Assembly: GCF_005938745.2 (NCBI RefSeq)
Contig: NZ_VCBX02000001.1
Span: forward strand, 3,320,001-3,384,000
Reading direction: 5' to 3'
Source: Rhodococcus sp. KBS0724
Lineage (GTDB): Bacteria; Actinomycetota; Actinomycetes; Mycobacteriales; Mycobacteriaceae
Length of the DNA stretch: 64,000 nt
A model generated the notes under the pieces. The model was given only the letters and a program-made list of their open reading frames with translations, made no database searches and was not told the origin of the DNA. Shown here piece after piece: positions 36,588 to 46,307 of the stretch (its first letter is position 1; each line of letters begins with the position of its first letter). The translations under genes were made by a program, and so were the position numbers.

Positions 36588-37982
36588 ATGACGCGGACAA
36601 CGCGGGCGGTGACCGCGCCTGCCCTGGTCCTCACCACCGCGGCGGCTGCGCAGTTCCTGGTGGCATTCGACATGTCAGTCATCAACGTCGCGCTGCCCGA
36701 CATCCAGGAATCACTGCGCTTCTCCGACGCCGGGTTGTCGTGGGTCGTCAATGCGTACGCACTCGCATTCGGTGGACTCCTTCTCCTCGGCGGTCGGCTG
36801 TGCGACGTGCTCGGCACTCGAAAAGTCCTGGTCTCGGGGCTTCTGCTGTTCGCTCTCGTCAGCATTGTCGGGACTTTCTCGAACTCTGCGGAGATGCTCG
36901 TCGGAGCACGTGCGCTTCAAGGCGTCGGCGCCGCGTTGATCGCTCCTGCCGGGCTCGCCGCCCTCAGTCAGGCCTTTCCCACCGGGCGTGCGCGGGCGAA
37001 AGCCTTCGGAATCGGAGCTATGACGTCGGCGCTTGGCGGGGCACTGGGTGTCGTCCTGAGCGGAGTCCTCACCGAAGGATTCAGTTGGCGATGGGTGATG
37101 TTCGCCGGCGCACCCGTTGCTCTGGTCGCAGCGGTTGCCGGTGCTCGCGGTCTACCCGCCGGCCAGCACGGCAGTGGCGGCTCCCTCGACCTCCCCGGCG
37201 CAATCTTGGCGACAACCGCAATCACCGCGCTGGTCGGCACCGTCATCGCCACCGAATCGCATTCCTGGACTTCGGGTTATGTTCTGGGTGGATTCGCGCT
37301 CACGATCGTCCTGCTCACTGCATTTGTTGTGGTCGAGAGCCGCTGCGCCACACCGTTGGTACGACTGTCCACTCTGCTTCGCCCCCGGATCGGGCTGGCC
37401 AACGCCATCATGTGCTTGGTGTGTGCGGGCCAGTTCAGTGCGTTCTTTTTCGTCTCGCTGTATCTGCAACGCGGACTGGGATATTCGCCGACCACCACCG
37501 GTTTGGCTTTCCTGCCGTTCTGTGTCGGCCTGGTTGTCGGAATCCTCGCATCAACCAAACTCCTTCCGCGATACGGGGTTCGACCCTTGCTCGTGATCGG
37601 AACGGCACTCGCAGCGATCGGAATCTTCATCTTCTCGTTCATGAACGTCGACAGTTCCTTCTGGGCTGTGCTCATCGCGCCGTCACTGCTGACCAGCATC
37701 GGTATCGGCCTCTCGTTCATGCCGCTCAGTAACGTCGCCACCGCCGACGCCCCTCCCGAAGAAGTCGGCATGGCATCCGGGCTACTCAGTACGTCACGTC
37801 AGATCGGCGGTTCACTCGGACTTGCCGTTCTCGTGAGCGTCGCGGCTTCGGCGACCGCACGATCCAAGAGCGCGCCGACCGAAGCGCTGGTTTCCGGATA
37901 CTCCCAAGCCCTGCTCGTCTGCGCAGGTTTACTGCTGGCCGGCACCGTCTTGTCCTTCTTCTTCCCACGAACGGATCGTTGA
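36588..37982 (+). CDS. MFS multidrug/siderophore exporter (DHA2-type)
   Basis: 464 residues with about 14 hydrophobic segments. DHA2 signatures are present: the first helix with FDMSVINVALPDIQ (motif D1) and GGRLCDVLGTRKVL (motif A). Proton-driven efflux of small molecules from the cytoplasm. It precedes, with 6 bases between, a siderophore-binding lipoprotein gene, so siderophore export is a reasonable inference. It is divergent from a TetR regulator. ATG at 36588; no strong ribosome site. Confidence 0.9.
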   Translation: MTRTTRAVTAPALVLTTAAAAQFLVAFDMSVINVALPDIQESLRFSDAGLSWVVNAYALAFGGLLLLGGRLCDVLGTRKVLVSGLLLFALVSIVGTFSNSAEMLVGARALQGVGAALIAPAGLAALSQAFPTGRARAKAFGIGAMTSALGGALGVVLSGVLTEGFSWRWVMFAGAPVALVAAVAGARGLPAGQHGSGGSLDLPGAILATTAITALVGTVIATESHSWTSGYVLGGFALTIVLLTAFVVVESRCATPLVRLSTLLRPRIGLANAIMCLVCAGQFSAFFFVSLYLQRGLGYSPTTTGLAFLPFCVGLVVGILASTKLLPRYGVRPLLVIGTALAAIGIFIFSFMNVDSSFWAVLIAPSLLTSIGIGLSFMPLSNVATADAPPEEVGMASGLLSTSRQIGGSLGLAVLVSVAASATARSKSAPTEALVSGYSQALLVCAGLLLAGTVLSFFFPRTDR

Positions 37983-37988
37983 CCTCAG

Positions 37989-38984
37989 ATGTTCACCACC
38001 CGAACCACCCTCGGCATCATTTGTGCACTGGTCCTCACCGTCGCCGGGGCAAGCGCTTGCAGCAGTGCCGGCGAATCCGGCACCGCTTCTGCAACTCGCT
38101 CCGTCACGCACGAATTCGGGACCGTCGAAGTACCGGCGTCGCCGCAACGCATTCTCGCACTCGATGAATACGCGGGCCTGAGTGCTTTGGCTCTCGGCGT
38201 GAAACCCGCCGTCGTCTACAGCACACTGCGTTCGGATGTCGCCAAGACGATTCTTCGCGACCAGGGCGTCGAGGTGCTCGACAAGCCGACGTTCTTCGCC
38301 AACCCCGCTGTCGAGGAAATCGCGGCAGTCGAACCCGATGAAATCTTGATGAGCAATGCGGGTCCACTACCGAGCCTTTTCACTCAGATCAATGCCGTCG
38401 CACCGACCTTGGTTCTCCCCTACTCGGCGCCGTGGCGAGATGTTCTCGAACAGGCTGGGGCGCAACTCGATCGAGATGCCGAGGCAACCGCGATGATCGG
38501 AAAGTTGGAGTCGGGCCTCGAGGACGTCAAGTCCGCAGCAGCCGGTCAGAGCCTGGCGATACTTCTCGGCTACAGCGGAAACCTGTTCACCGTTCCGCCC
38601 ACCACCCCGATCTCCACACTCGTCACCGAAGCCGGATTCACCAGACCTGCTGCGGAAATCAACGCAACCAACAATCAGGACACCGGAACGATCTCTCCTG
38701 TCTCACCGGAACTGTTGCCCGAACATGCCGCACACACGATCGCCGTACTTTCCGGCCAGCAGTACGACGCCTCCCTTGTACGAAACACGCCGCTGTTCGA
38801 AAACCTGACACCTGACCCGGCGCGCGCACTCGATGTCAGTGGCGATCTGTGGTTCGGCAGCCACCCGTTTGCCATCTACTGGATCATCCAAGATCTGGAC
38901 GGGATCGCACACGGCAAGGGGCAGAGCAGCATCGGTACGCTCGACAGCGCCGACGCACGATGGGCGGCGTTCAGCGGGCTCTGA
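37989..38984 (+). CDS. Iron-siderophore ABC substrate-binding lipoprotein
   Basis: 331 residues. Lipoprotein signal peptide with lipobox AGASAC (Cys 24), then a FepB/FhuD-type periplasmic-binding fold: EVPASPQRILALDEYAGLSALALG at the start and a C-terminal segment with DLWFGSHPFAIYWIIQDLDG. It would capture ferric siderophores outside the membrane. No permease or ATPase gene accompanies it, so it must work with transporter parts encoded elsewhere. Runs convergent with the histidine kinase, leaving only 2 bases between them. Confidence 0.92.
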   Translation: MFTTRTTLGIICALVLTVAGASACSSAGESGTASATRSVTHEFGTVEVPASPQRILALDEYAGLSALALGVKPAVVYSTLRSDVAKTILRDQGVEVLDKPTFFANPAVEEIAAVEPDEILMSNAGPLPSLFTQINAVAPTLVLPYSAPWRDVLEQAGAQLDRDAEATAMIGKLESGLEDVKSAAAGQSLAILLGYSGNLFTVPPTTPISTLVTEAGFTRPAAEINATNNQDTGTISPVSPELLPEHAAHTIAVLSGQQYDASLVRNTPLFENLTPDPARALDVSGDLWFGSHPFAIYWIIQDLDGIAHGKGQSSIGTLDSADARWAAFSGL

Positions 38985-38986
38985 CG

Positions 38987-40150
38987 TCAATCCTTGATCT
39001 GGAGCGGAAGTTCTGCATACACGCGCCAGCTGCCGTCCGGACGTCGACCGGTCTCGAGGGTTCCCTGCAGAACTGCGACGCGTTCACGCATTCCGACCAG
39101 GCCGTTGCCGGAACCGCCCGTGAAAGCCGACGTCGCTGTCCCCCTGTCGATGACTTCCACAAGAACAGAGGTTTCGGTACGGCGCACAGTTACTCGGGCC
39201 TTCGGACTGGAACCGCCGTGGCGCAGCACGTTGGTCAGTGACTCCTGAACGATTCGGTGAATGCCCAAACTCACGGACGGCGTGATGTCGTCGAGTTCGC
39301 CCGTCAACTCCAGTCGCACACTCAAACCCGTCGCGCGCATCATCTCCACGACCTTCGCGATGCCTGCAGACCCGTGCTGCGGCATCGCGTCGTTGTTGAC
39401 TTCGGTGCGCAACAGCGAGACCGTGCGTCGTAGTTCTGCGAGCGCGTCACGTCCGGTGCTCGAGATGTTGCCAAGCGCTTTCTTCGCGAGCGCCGGATTC
39501 GTGTCGACGGCGTAGCCCGCCCCGTCGGCTTGGACGATCATCACGCTCACCGCGTGGGCAACGACGTCGTGCAATTCACGGGCAATGCGGGTGCGCTCGG
39601 CGGCCACGGCTTCCTCGGCTCGGCGGTCGCGGTCGTATTCGGCAACCTCCAGTCGCGCTGCCACCTCTTCGTCGTACGCGCGTCTGGCACTGACAAATTC
39701 GGCACTGATCCAGGCCAGGGCGAACAGCATTGCGGTAACGATGAGATCCAGGACGATGTCGGTTCGCACCACAAGCATCGCCAGAGTCGAGTCGACAAAG
39801 AGGAACCCGAGATAGATCGCGGCGGTGCGCCGGTCCACGTACATGACCAGTGTGTAGAGAGCAACGCCGAGTGCCAGCAATCCGGGGTGTTCGATCGATG
39901 CATTCCCGCTCATCCACATGAGAAAAGTGCTGGTGAACGACATGAGGAGGATCGCCACCGCAGACACTCGCGGATACTTGCGACGCCAGAGGACGGGAAG
40001 GCAGATCAGGAATCCGAGCGCCAGCTGTGGCCAGTGTTCCTCACGTTCCGAACCGATGTACGAGACGATTTCCAGGGCGAAGAACAGCAGTGCCAACGCA
40101 CCGTCGGCGATCATCGGCTTGCCTCGCAGCCACAGGCTGAACCTCCTCAT
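38987..40150 (-). CDS. Two-component sensor histidine kinase (HisKA_3)
   Basis: 387 residues. N-terminal sensor of about five membrane helices (20-160), coiled linker, dimerisation/phosphoacceptor domain with His in RIARELHDVVAHAVSVM, and an ATPase domain with an N box (IVQESLTNVLRHG) and a G box (GNGLVGMRERV). It belongs to the NarX/DesK class, whose partners are NarL-type regulators. No regulator gene adjoins. ATG at 40150, preceded by GGGAG, was preferred; starts at 40180 and 40192 (GTG) are possible. Confidence 0.93.
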   Translation of the reverse strand: MRRFSLWLRGKPMIADGALALLFFALEIVSYIGSEREEHWPQLALGFLICLPVLWRRKYPRVSAVAILLMSFTSTFLMWMSGNASIEHPGLLALGVALYTLVMYVDRRTAAIYLGFLFVDSTLAMLVVRTDIVLDLIVTAMLFALAWISAEFVSARRAYDEEVAARLEVAEYDRDRRAEEAVAAERTRIARELHDVVAHAVSVMIVQADGAGYAVDTNPALAKKALGNISSTGRDALAELRRTVSLLRTEVNNDAMPQHGSAGIAKVVEMMRATGLSVRLELTGELDDITPSVSLGIHRIVQESLTNVLRHGGSSPKARVTVRRTETSVLVEVIDRGTATSAFTGGSGNGLVGMRERVAVLQGTLETGRRPDGSWRVYAELPLQIKD

Positions 40151-40210
40151 GCGCTCAAGACTCCCACACCGTGGCCGCATCACTCGTCGCACTGTGAGAG
40201 AGTCACCGCC

Positions 40211-40978
40211 GTGGATATTGCGGACTGGGGCCTACTTATGACGGCTGCAACGGCGGCCGGATGGGTGGACGCCGTTGTCGGCGGCGGCGGACTGATTCTG
40301 CTGCCTGCACTGTTCCTGGTTGCTCCCCAGTTGACGCCGCAAGCTGCGCTCGCCACCAACAAGCTCACCGCGTTCACCGGCACCAGCGCTGCGGTGTGGA
40401 CCTTCTCACGCCGAATTCCGATGCAATGGCGGCAGTTGATCCCAGCGGCGATCCTCGCTGCGATCACTGCGGCGTGTGGCGCGGCCGCAGTGTCGTTGAT
40501 CGACAAGAAGTACTTCATCCCGATCGTGATGGTTGTCCTGGTGGCCGTCGCCGTGTTCGTCACGCTGCGTCCCAGCTTGGGGACAACGCTCGCCACCCAC
40601 CGCCCGACTCAGCGCAAGTCGGCTCTGGTGATCCTGTTGTCGGCGGGACTCATCGGGCTTTACGACGGTTTGCTCGGCCCCGGAACAGGCACGTTCCTGA
40701 TCATCAGCTTCGCGACGTTCCTGGGAACGGAGTTCGTCCGTAGTGCCGCGATGGCGAAGGTCATCAATCTAGGTTCCAATTTCGGCGCTTTGACGTACTT
40801 TGCCGTCACCGGCCATGTGTGGTGGAGCTTGGGATTGGCGATGGCGGTGTGCAATGTCCTCGGCGCGGTCGTCGGTTCGCGCATGGCGCTGAGTAAAGGC
40901 TCCGGATTTGTCCGGATCACGCTGCTGGTTGTCGTGATTGCCATGGTGATTCGCCTGGGGTGGCAGCAGTTCGGCTAG
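40211..40978 (+). CDS. TauE/SafE-family permease
   Basis: 255 residues with about eight hydrophobic helices and the two-repeat pattern of TauE/SafE: GWVDAVVGGGGLILLPALF in the first half and GLIGLYDGLLGPGTGTFLIISF in the second. Family members export sulfite, sulfoacetate or other organosulfur anions. GTG start at 40211, 60 bases from the divergent kinase gene. A longer in-frame extension runs antisense through the kinase gene and was rejected. Confidence 0.88.
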   Translation: MDIADWGLLMTAATAAGWVDAVVGGGGLILLPALFLVAPQLTPQAALATNKLTAFTGTSAAVWTFSRRIPMQWRQLIPAAILAAITAACGAAAVSLIDKKYFIPIVMVVLVAVAVFVTLRPSLGTTLATHRPTQRKSALVILLSAGLIGLYDGLLGPGTGTFLIISFATFLGTEFVRSAAMAKVINLGSNFGALTYFAVTGHVWWSLGLAMAVCNVLGAVVGSRMALSKGSGFVRITLLVVVIAMVIRLGWQQFG

Positions 40979-40982
40979 CGTC

Positions 40983-42509
40983 ATGACCGTGACCGTCACC
41001 CGAGATGTCGATGCAGATTTCCTCGCCCTCCCGCTGAGGGCAGTAGCGGATGCCGCGCTGTCCGCAGCGCGCGCCGCCGGAGCTGAGCACGCAGATGTGC
41101 GCGTGCACCGGTTACTCACGCAGTCGATCAGGTTGCGCGACGGCAAGGTTCAATCCGTTTCCGACAGCGACGAAGTGGGTGTAGCTGTCCGCGTGATTGT
41201 CGACGGAACCTGGGGGTTTGCCTCACATGCCGAGGTTTCCCCAACTGTTGCCTCGTCGTTGGCGCAGCAAGCCGTCGAGGTGGCGAGGGCATTGCGATCT
41301 CTCAATCGTGATCCGGTGACTCTTGCCGCCGAACCGATCTACGTCGACTCCACCTGGGTGTCTCCGTACGAGATAGATCCGTTCACCACTCCGACGTCGG
41401 ACAAGGTAGATCTCCTCCTCGACTATTCCGGCCGACTTCAGGCATCCGACGGCGTCGACCATGTCACCGCTGGAGTTCTGCAGGTCAAGGAGCAGACGTT
41501 TTACGCCGACCTGGCCGGCTCGTCGATCACTCAGCAGCGCGTGCGCCTGCATCCCGAAATCGAGGCAACAACCGTCGACAAATCGGCGGGCAGCTTCGAA
41601 TCGATGCGCACCTTGGCGCCGCCGGTGGCGAGGGGTTGGGAGTATCTCGGCACCGAGAGCACGTGGGACTGGGCGGATGAACTGGCGCAGATCCCGCAGT
41701 GGCTCGCTGAGAAGGTCAAGGCGCCGTCAGTGACACCTGGCCCGACCGATCTCGTGATCGACCCGACCAATCTGTGGCTCACTATCCACGAATCCATCGG
41801 GCATGCAACCGAATACGATCGGGCGATCGGATACGAAGCCGCCTACGCCGGCACGTCGTTTGCGACCCCGGACAAGCTCGGCACCCTGAAGTACGGCACC
41901 GACATCATGCATGTCACCGCCGATCGCAACGTCGCACACGGACTGGCGAGCGTCGGGTACGACGACGACGGCGTCGCCGCCCAACGCTGGGATCTGGTCG
42001 CAGACGGCACGCTGGTCGGATATCAACTCGACCGTGCATTTGCGCCGCGTCTGGGTCTGGATCGTTCCAATGGATGCTCGTACGCCGATTCGCCACACCA
42101 CGTATCCATCCAGCGCATGGCAAACGTTTCCCTCTCCGCCGATCCGGAGTCCGACACGTCGACGGCCGACTTGATCTCTCGAGTCGAGAACGGCATCTAC
42201 ATCGTCGGAGACAAGTCCTGGTCAATCGACATGCAGCGCTACAACTTCCAGTTCACGGGTCAGCGGTTCTTCAAGATCCGGGACGGCAAACTCGACGGCC
42301 AGGTACGCGACGTCGCGTATCAGGCCACGACTACCGACTTCTGGGGCTCGATGGAAGCCGTCGGCGGAGCGTCGACATGGAAACTCGGCGGCGCATTCAA
42401 TTGCGGCAAGGCGCAACCCGGACAGGTCGCAGCCGTCAGTCACGGATGCCCGTCCGCATTGTTCCGCGGCGTCAACATCCTCAACACCCGTTCGGAGGCC
42501 CAGCAGTGA
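40983..42509 (+). CDS. tldD: TldD metalloprotease subunit
   Basis: 508 residues of the TldD/PmbA family. The zinc motif HExxH is present (IHESIGHATEYDRA, around residue 270), with the C-terminal metal ligand expected in the GGASTWKLGGAFNCGKAQPGQ segment. TldD and TldE form a heterodimeric protease that degrades unfolded peptides and matures some peptide natural products. It starts 4 bases after the TauE stop codon and its TGA overlaps the GTG of tldE. Confidence 0.95.
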   Translation: MTVTVTRDVDADFLALPLRAVADAALSAARAAGAEHADVRVHRLLTQSIRLRDGKVQSVSDSDEVGVAVRVIVDGTWGFASHAEVSPTVASSLAQQAVEVARALRSLNRDPVTLAAEPIYVDSTWVSPYEIDPFTTPTSDKVDLLLDYSGRLQASDGVDHVTAGVLQVKEQTFYADLAGSSITQQRVRLHPEIEATTVDKSAGSFESMRTLAPPVARGWEYLGTESTWDWADELAQIPQWLAEKVKAPSVTPGPTDLVIDPTNLWLTIHESIGHATEYDRAIGYEAAYAGTSFATPDKLGTLKYGTDIMHVTADRNVAHGLASVGYDDDGVAAQRWDLVADGTLVGYQLDRAFAPRLGLDRSNGCSYADSPHHVSIQRMANVSLSADPESDTSTADLISRVENGIYIVGDKSWSIDMQRYNFQFTGQRFFKIRDGKLDGQVRDVAYQATTTDFWGSMEAVGGASTWKLGGAFNCGKAQPGQVAAVSHGCPSALFRGVNILNTRSEAQQ

Positions 42510-43867
42510 TCACGGCGCAGCAGGTAGTGGAACGCGCGCTGGCCGCGCGAACAGTCGACGAATCGATCATCATCGTCACCGACGCCAGCGAAGCGTCGCT
42601 GCGGTGGGCCAACAATTCCATGACCACGAACGGCGTCTCACTTTCCAGGACCTGGACGGTCATCTCCATTGTTCGGGACGGTGACGTCGCCCGCGTCGGC
42701 ACGGTCAGTTCCAGCAGCGTTGATCCAGCCCAGATCGAGACCGTTGTGAATGCCAGCGAGGACGCCGCCCGAAGTGCAACACCCGCCGACGACGCCTCCG
42801 AACTCGTTCCGGAAGGTCCGGCAGATTCGGAGTGGGAATCCGGACCAGTGCTGACGGACATCGCCGTCTTCGGCCGTCTTGCGTCCGACCTCTCCGTCGG
42901 ATTCGACGGACACGACCAACTGTTCGGCTTTGCCCATCATCAACTGCACACCACGTGGCTCGGAACCTCCGCCGGCCTGCGTCGCCGCACCGTGCAGCCC
43001 ACCGGCTCGATCGAGATCAACGGCAAACGCGGCGACGCCAGCGCCTGGGTCGGCTCCGGGACAGTCGACTTCAGCGACATCTCCGGACCCAACCTGTTAA
43101 CCCAGTTGACTACTCGTCTCGACTGGGCGAAAAACTCGGTCGCCTTGCCGGCTGGGCGCTACGAAACAATTCTTCCGCCCTCCGCGGTTGCCGACCTCAT
43201 GATCTACCTGATGTGGACAATGGAAGGCCGCGGAGCCGAGGAAGGTCACACCGCGCTGTCGAAAACAGGTGGCACGCGGATCGGGGAAACCCTCGGAACA
43301 CTCGCTTTGACGCTGACCTCCGACCCCGGCGCCGACGGCCTGGAATCCGCACCGTTCGTAGTCACCACGTCGTCGAGTGAATCCGTATCACTCTTCGACA
43401 ACGGCATGGACATCGATCGCGTCGACTGGATCAAAGACGGCACGATCTCGGCACTCGCATATCCACGTCACGCTGCCCGCGAATTCGACCGACCCGTTGC
43501 TGTGCCCGGCGACAATTTGATCCTGACCGGCGGCGATGACACCGGCATCGAGGACATGATTGCAAGAACCGAACGCGGTCTCCTCCTGACCACACTCTGG
43601 TACATCCGCGAAGTTGATCCGACAACGCTGCTGCTCACCGGGCTGACCCGCGACGGTGTGTACCTCATCGAGAACGGCACAATCGTCGGCGCGGTCAACA
43701 ACTTCCGGTTCAACGAGAGCCCCCTGGACCTCTTGCGCCGTGTCACCGAAGCTGGACGCACCGAGATCACCCTCCCCCGCGAATGGAAAGACTGGTTCAC
43801 CCGCACCGCCATGCCGCCGCTGCGCATTCCCGACTTCCACATGTCGTCAGTCAGTGCGGCGCAGTAG
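42506..43867 (+). CDS. tldE: TldE/PmbA, non-catalytic partner of TldD
   Basis: 453 residues, TldD/PmbA fold without an HExxH motif, as expected for the E subunit. Typical segments are the LRWANNSMTTNGVS start, a VALPAGRYETILPPSAVADLM centre and a late ENGTIVGAVNNFRFNESP. GTG at 42506 overlaps the tldD stop as GTGA, so the two subunits are translationally coupled. A longer in-frame extension lies inside tldD and is not real. Confidence 0.94.
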   Translation: MITAQQVVERALAARTVDESIIIVTDASEASLRWANNSMTTNGVSLSRTWTVISIVRDGDVARVGTVSSSSVDPAQIETVVNASEDAARSATPADDASELVPEGPADSEWESGPVLTDIAVFGRLASDLSVGFDGHDQLFGFAHHQLHTTWLGTSAGLRRRTVQPTGSIEINGKRGDASAWVGSGTVDFSDISGPNLLTQLTTRLDWAKNSVALPAGRYETILPPSAVADLMIYLMWTMEGRGAEEGHTALSKTGGTRIGETLGTLALTLTSDPGADGLESAPFVVTTSSSESVSLFDNGMDIDRVDWIKDGTISALAYPRHAAREFDRPVAVPGDNLILTGGDDTGIEDMIARTERGLLLTTLWYIREVDPTTLLLTGLTRDGVYLIENGTIVGAVNNFRFNESPLDLLRRVTEAGRTEITLPREWKDWFTRTAMPPLRIPDFHMSSVSAAQ

Positions 43868-43931
43868 AAACGTTTCTCTCCAACTCCCTCGGGGTAGGCC
43901 ATTGGATAGGACTACACGAAGAAGTTTTGCA

Positions 43932-44162
43932 ATGGAGAAGTACAAGATCACCCTCCCGGAAGGCACCTCGACGGTTGGTGAATTCGAATCCGACCGGGAC
44001 GCTATCGCCCACGCAGTGAAGTTGAATCACGGATGCAGCGACAGCGTCTCGGTATCGCGAATCGACAGCACCGGAAAATTGATACCGACCTGGCTGCATT
44101 GCGGTTCCTCCGCTCGACCGAAAAATCAACCGCGAGTATCGAATTCGACACAGCACGCGTGA
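43932..44162 (+). CDS. Small hypothetical protein (76 aa)
   Basis: ATG at 43932 with GAAGAAG upstream. The protein is soluble, begins MEKYKITLPEG and has a compact alpha/beta look (EFESDRDAIAHAVKLNHG, SVSVSRIDSTGKLIPTW). No family recognised. Convergent with the next gene. Confidence 0.55.
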   Translation: MEKYKITLPEGTSTVGEFESDRDAIAHAVKLNHGCSDSVSVSRIDSTGKLIPTWLHCGSSARPKNQPRVSNSTQHA

Positions 44163-44181
44163 GAGTTACACACTCGAGTGA

Positions 44182-44685
44182 CTAGGGCAGTGGAATGATC
44201 GCTGCCGCCAATACAGCGGGCGGTGGCAACTTCAGGTGGGTCGTGACGGGTTCGAGACCGATCTCCGGCCACTCTGCGATGAGAGGCAGATCCTCTGTGT
44301 CAGGTAAGGGCGTGAGCTCAAACAGATACTCACGCTGTTGTATCTCGGAGTTCACGTATCCCTGGCCATCTCTGTGCCGAATGGGTTGAAGCACCGAGTC
44401 CTCGAGAGCTCTCAACCGCAAGGGGCGCCCATTCGTCTCACCGGGTCGGCGTCGACCCGTTTCAGGATCGATGACTGTAGGGGCCGTGTACTGGCGCAGC
44501 AGCGCATCAGCATGAACGCCTGTCGCTACCACGACAACCGCGAGTTCGAGCCCCGATTCGTAGGCAACAATCGACCGTAGCCCCACAGTCACCCCATCCA
44601 CTTGGGCCAACAGCGTCGGACCGTGTGCAATTGCACCCAACTCTTTGGCGTCGGGCGGCATGAATCTCTGATACCAGACCATCAT
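44182..44685 (-). CDS. Hypothetical protein (167 aa)
   Basis: No membrane segment. The N-terminal half resembles a beta-rich domain (LLAQVDGVTVGLRSIVAYESGLELAVVVVATG) and the C-terminal half is Pro-rich. ATG at 44685 with AGG five bases upstream; a GTG at 44700 would add five residues. Function unknown. Confidence 0.6.
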   Translation of the reverse strand: MMVWYQRFMPPDAKELGAIAHGPTLLAQVDGVTVGLRSIVAYESGLELAVVVVATGVHADALLRQYTAPTVIDPETGRRRPGETNGRPLRLRALEDSVLQPIRHRDGQGYVNSEIQQREYLFELTPLPDTEDLPLIAEWPEIGLEPVTTHLKLPPPAVLAAAIIPLP

Positions 44686-44813
44686 CTGAGCCTGGCACAC
44701 GAATTGATGGATGCGCAGTCGTTGAGCAACAACGAACTCACGGGTACGGCAACCTTTAGCGTACTTTTTGCCGCATAAACGCAGTCAAGAGCGTCGTTAA
44801 TGTACCGACGCCG

Positions 44814-46307
44814 TTACTGTCCACGGACTCGGATAACCCCACTGATTGTTCCCTGAAGGTAGTCGCCAGTCGAGTTGATCAGTGCGGACATCTGCAGGGT
44901 GTCGTTGACGATTGTTCCGGGCAGGTCCCGCGTCGCAAGTACGGCACCCGTGTTCGGATCGATCACGGTAAACGCAAACCCATCGAGCGGAGTAGTGCCA
45001 TCAGACGAGAGCGGAAGGCCTTGACGGACAACGGTGTACAGATTTCCGTCGGCTGTCGACAGGTGCGGAACGGCGGAGCTGCGAACATCGTTGTCCCACA
45101 CTGTGTGGCATCCGGTTCCGGCGCCATCGACATCGACGCGTGTCATCCCGCCGACAAACGGCGCGGTCGCGGGTACAGCGGGACCGGCGCCCGCAGGCAC
45201 CGTCGGATAGGGATAACCGTAGGTGCCGGCAACGAACACTGAGTTGCCGATGCCGATTGGCGAGTTCTCACTGCCCGGGCCTGAGGTTGTGAGAACCTTT
45301 TGACTGCACACCATTTCACCGGTTGCAGCGCGATAGACCAACAGAGAAACCTGGGTGTCTGCATTGTCGACAATGGTCAGGTAGTCATCACCATCGGGAC
45401 CGAAATACGTCGGCGTCGAACCGGTTCCCCAGCTGAGTTGACCGGGTTTGCGGGCACTGCCCCGGTCGTACGGTGCGCGCCAGTCGATCTTCGGGGTGCC
45501 GTCCTGCGAGGCGCTGAACTGGTACAGCGCATGTGTAGTCGCAACCGCGGTGCCGAAAGTGGAGGTGGAGATACTGTTCTGGACTTCCTCACCGGCCGGC
45601 AATTGCAGTGTGCGAGCGACTCCTCCCCCGTCAACGCGCCCAACTCGACCGGCCCCGGTCGCGAACCACACATTGCCCTGCCAGTCCGGAGCAAGGCCGG
45701 TGACGTTGTCTCCGTCGGGAATTGACGAAGTCAGATCAACGGATTGGTCGATGAACAGCCGCCAACCACCGTTTGCTATCCGCTCGTGCTGCACTCGTAC
45801 CAGCTTGCGGTCACCATCCACCGCAACAAGACGATCCTGGTTGTCCAAGTACGCATAGACACCTCCGAGGAGGCTGCCCTTTGCAAGTTCAAGCTGTGCG
45901 ACGGAAGCGGCCGGTGAGAGTGATCCGGCTGACGAACCCGCCGAGCCCGTCCCGAGGCTCGAGGTATCTATCAGGTGCACAGTTGGAATCTGGCCGAGAA
46001 TGCTGGTGCACAGCGCCAGCACCAATCCGTCGGAACCTTCGAGCAGCGTCGGACACGCGGCCGCCAAGGGAAGCGGGTCGACAGCCAAGTTCCCAGTTCC
46101 CGGGCCGATGAGTGGTGTTGCGTCGGAGGAACCCGCGTCGCCGTGCATCGTCGAGGTACCCATGGGTCCGAGGAACGGGTTGGGATCGGCGAGTGGGCCC
46201 CATGAAGACGGCTGAGCGGATGCATTGCCGCTGGCAGCGGCAATCAGTACCGCAGTAAGAGCTGTCAGAACCAGTCGGCCCCTCGTCCCGCCCCGCACCT
46301 TCAGCAT
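44814..46307 (-). CDS. Secreted beta-propeller-like protein
   Basis: 497 residues: signal peptide (1-32, ending NASAQ) followed by repeats in which Gly/Asp turns separate short strands (GNVWFATGAGRVGRVDGGG, DGDDYLTIVDNADTQVSLLVYRAATGEMVCSQ, DGNLYTVVRQGLPL, VIDPNTGAVLATRDLPG). This is the texture of a PQQ/quinoprotein-like propeller without obvious active-site residues. Exported, role unknown. A single gene, with about 120 bases to the preceding gene. Confidence 0.75.
   Translation of the reverse strand: MLKVRGGTRGRLVLTALTAVLIAAASGNASAQPSSWGPLADPNPFLGPMGTSTMHGDAGSSDATPLIGPGTGNLAVDPLPLAAACPTLLEGSDGLVLALCTSILGQIPTVHLIDTSSLGTGSAGSSAGSLSPAASVAQLELAKGSLLGGVYAYLDNQDRLVAVDGDRKLVRVQHERIANGGWRLFIDQSVDLTSSIPDGDNVTGLAPDWQGNVWFATGAGRVGRVDGGGVARTLQLPAGEEVQNSISTSTFGTAVATTHALYQFSASQDGTPKIDWRAPYDRGSARKPGQLSWGTGSTPTYFGPDGDDYLTIVDNADTQVSLLVYRAATGEMVCSQKVLTTSGPGSENSPIGIGNSVFVAGTYGYPYPTVPAGAGPAVPATAPFVGGMTRVDVDGAGTGCHTVWDNDVRSSAVPHLSTADGNLYTVVRQGLPLSSDGTTPLDGFAFTVIDPNTGAVLATRDLPGTIVNDTLQMSALINSTGDYLQGTISGVIRVRGQ

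Noticed and set aside
38104..38367. 87-codon minus-strand frame and similar antisense frames
   Set aside because: Shadow of the siderophore-binding lipoprotein gene.
39530..40210. N-terminal extension of the TauE permease to 482 residues
   Set aside because: His/Arg/Gln-rich antisense of the histidine kinase; the permease starts at GTG 40211.
41774..42505. N-terminal extension of TldE to 697 residues
   Set aside because: It lies inside tldD in another frame; GTG at 42506 overlapping the tldD stop is the natural start.
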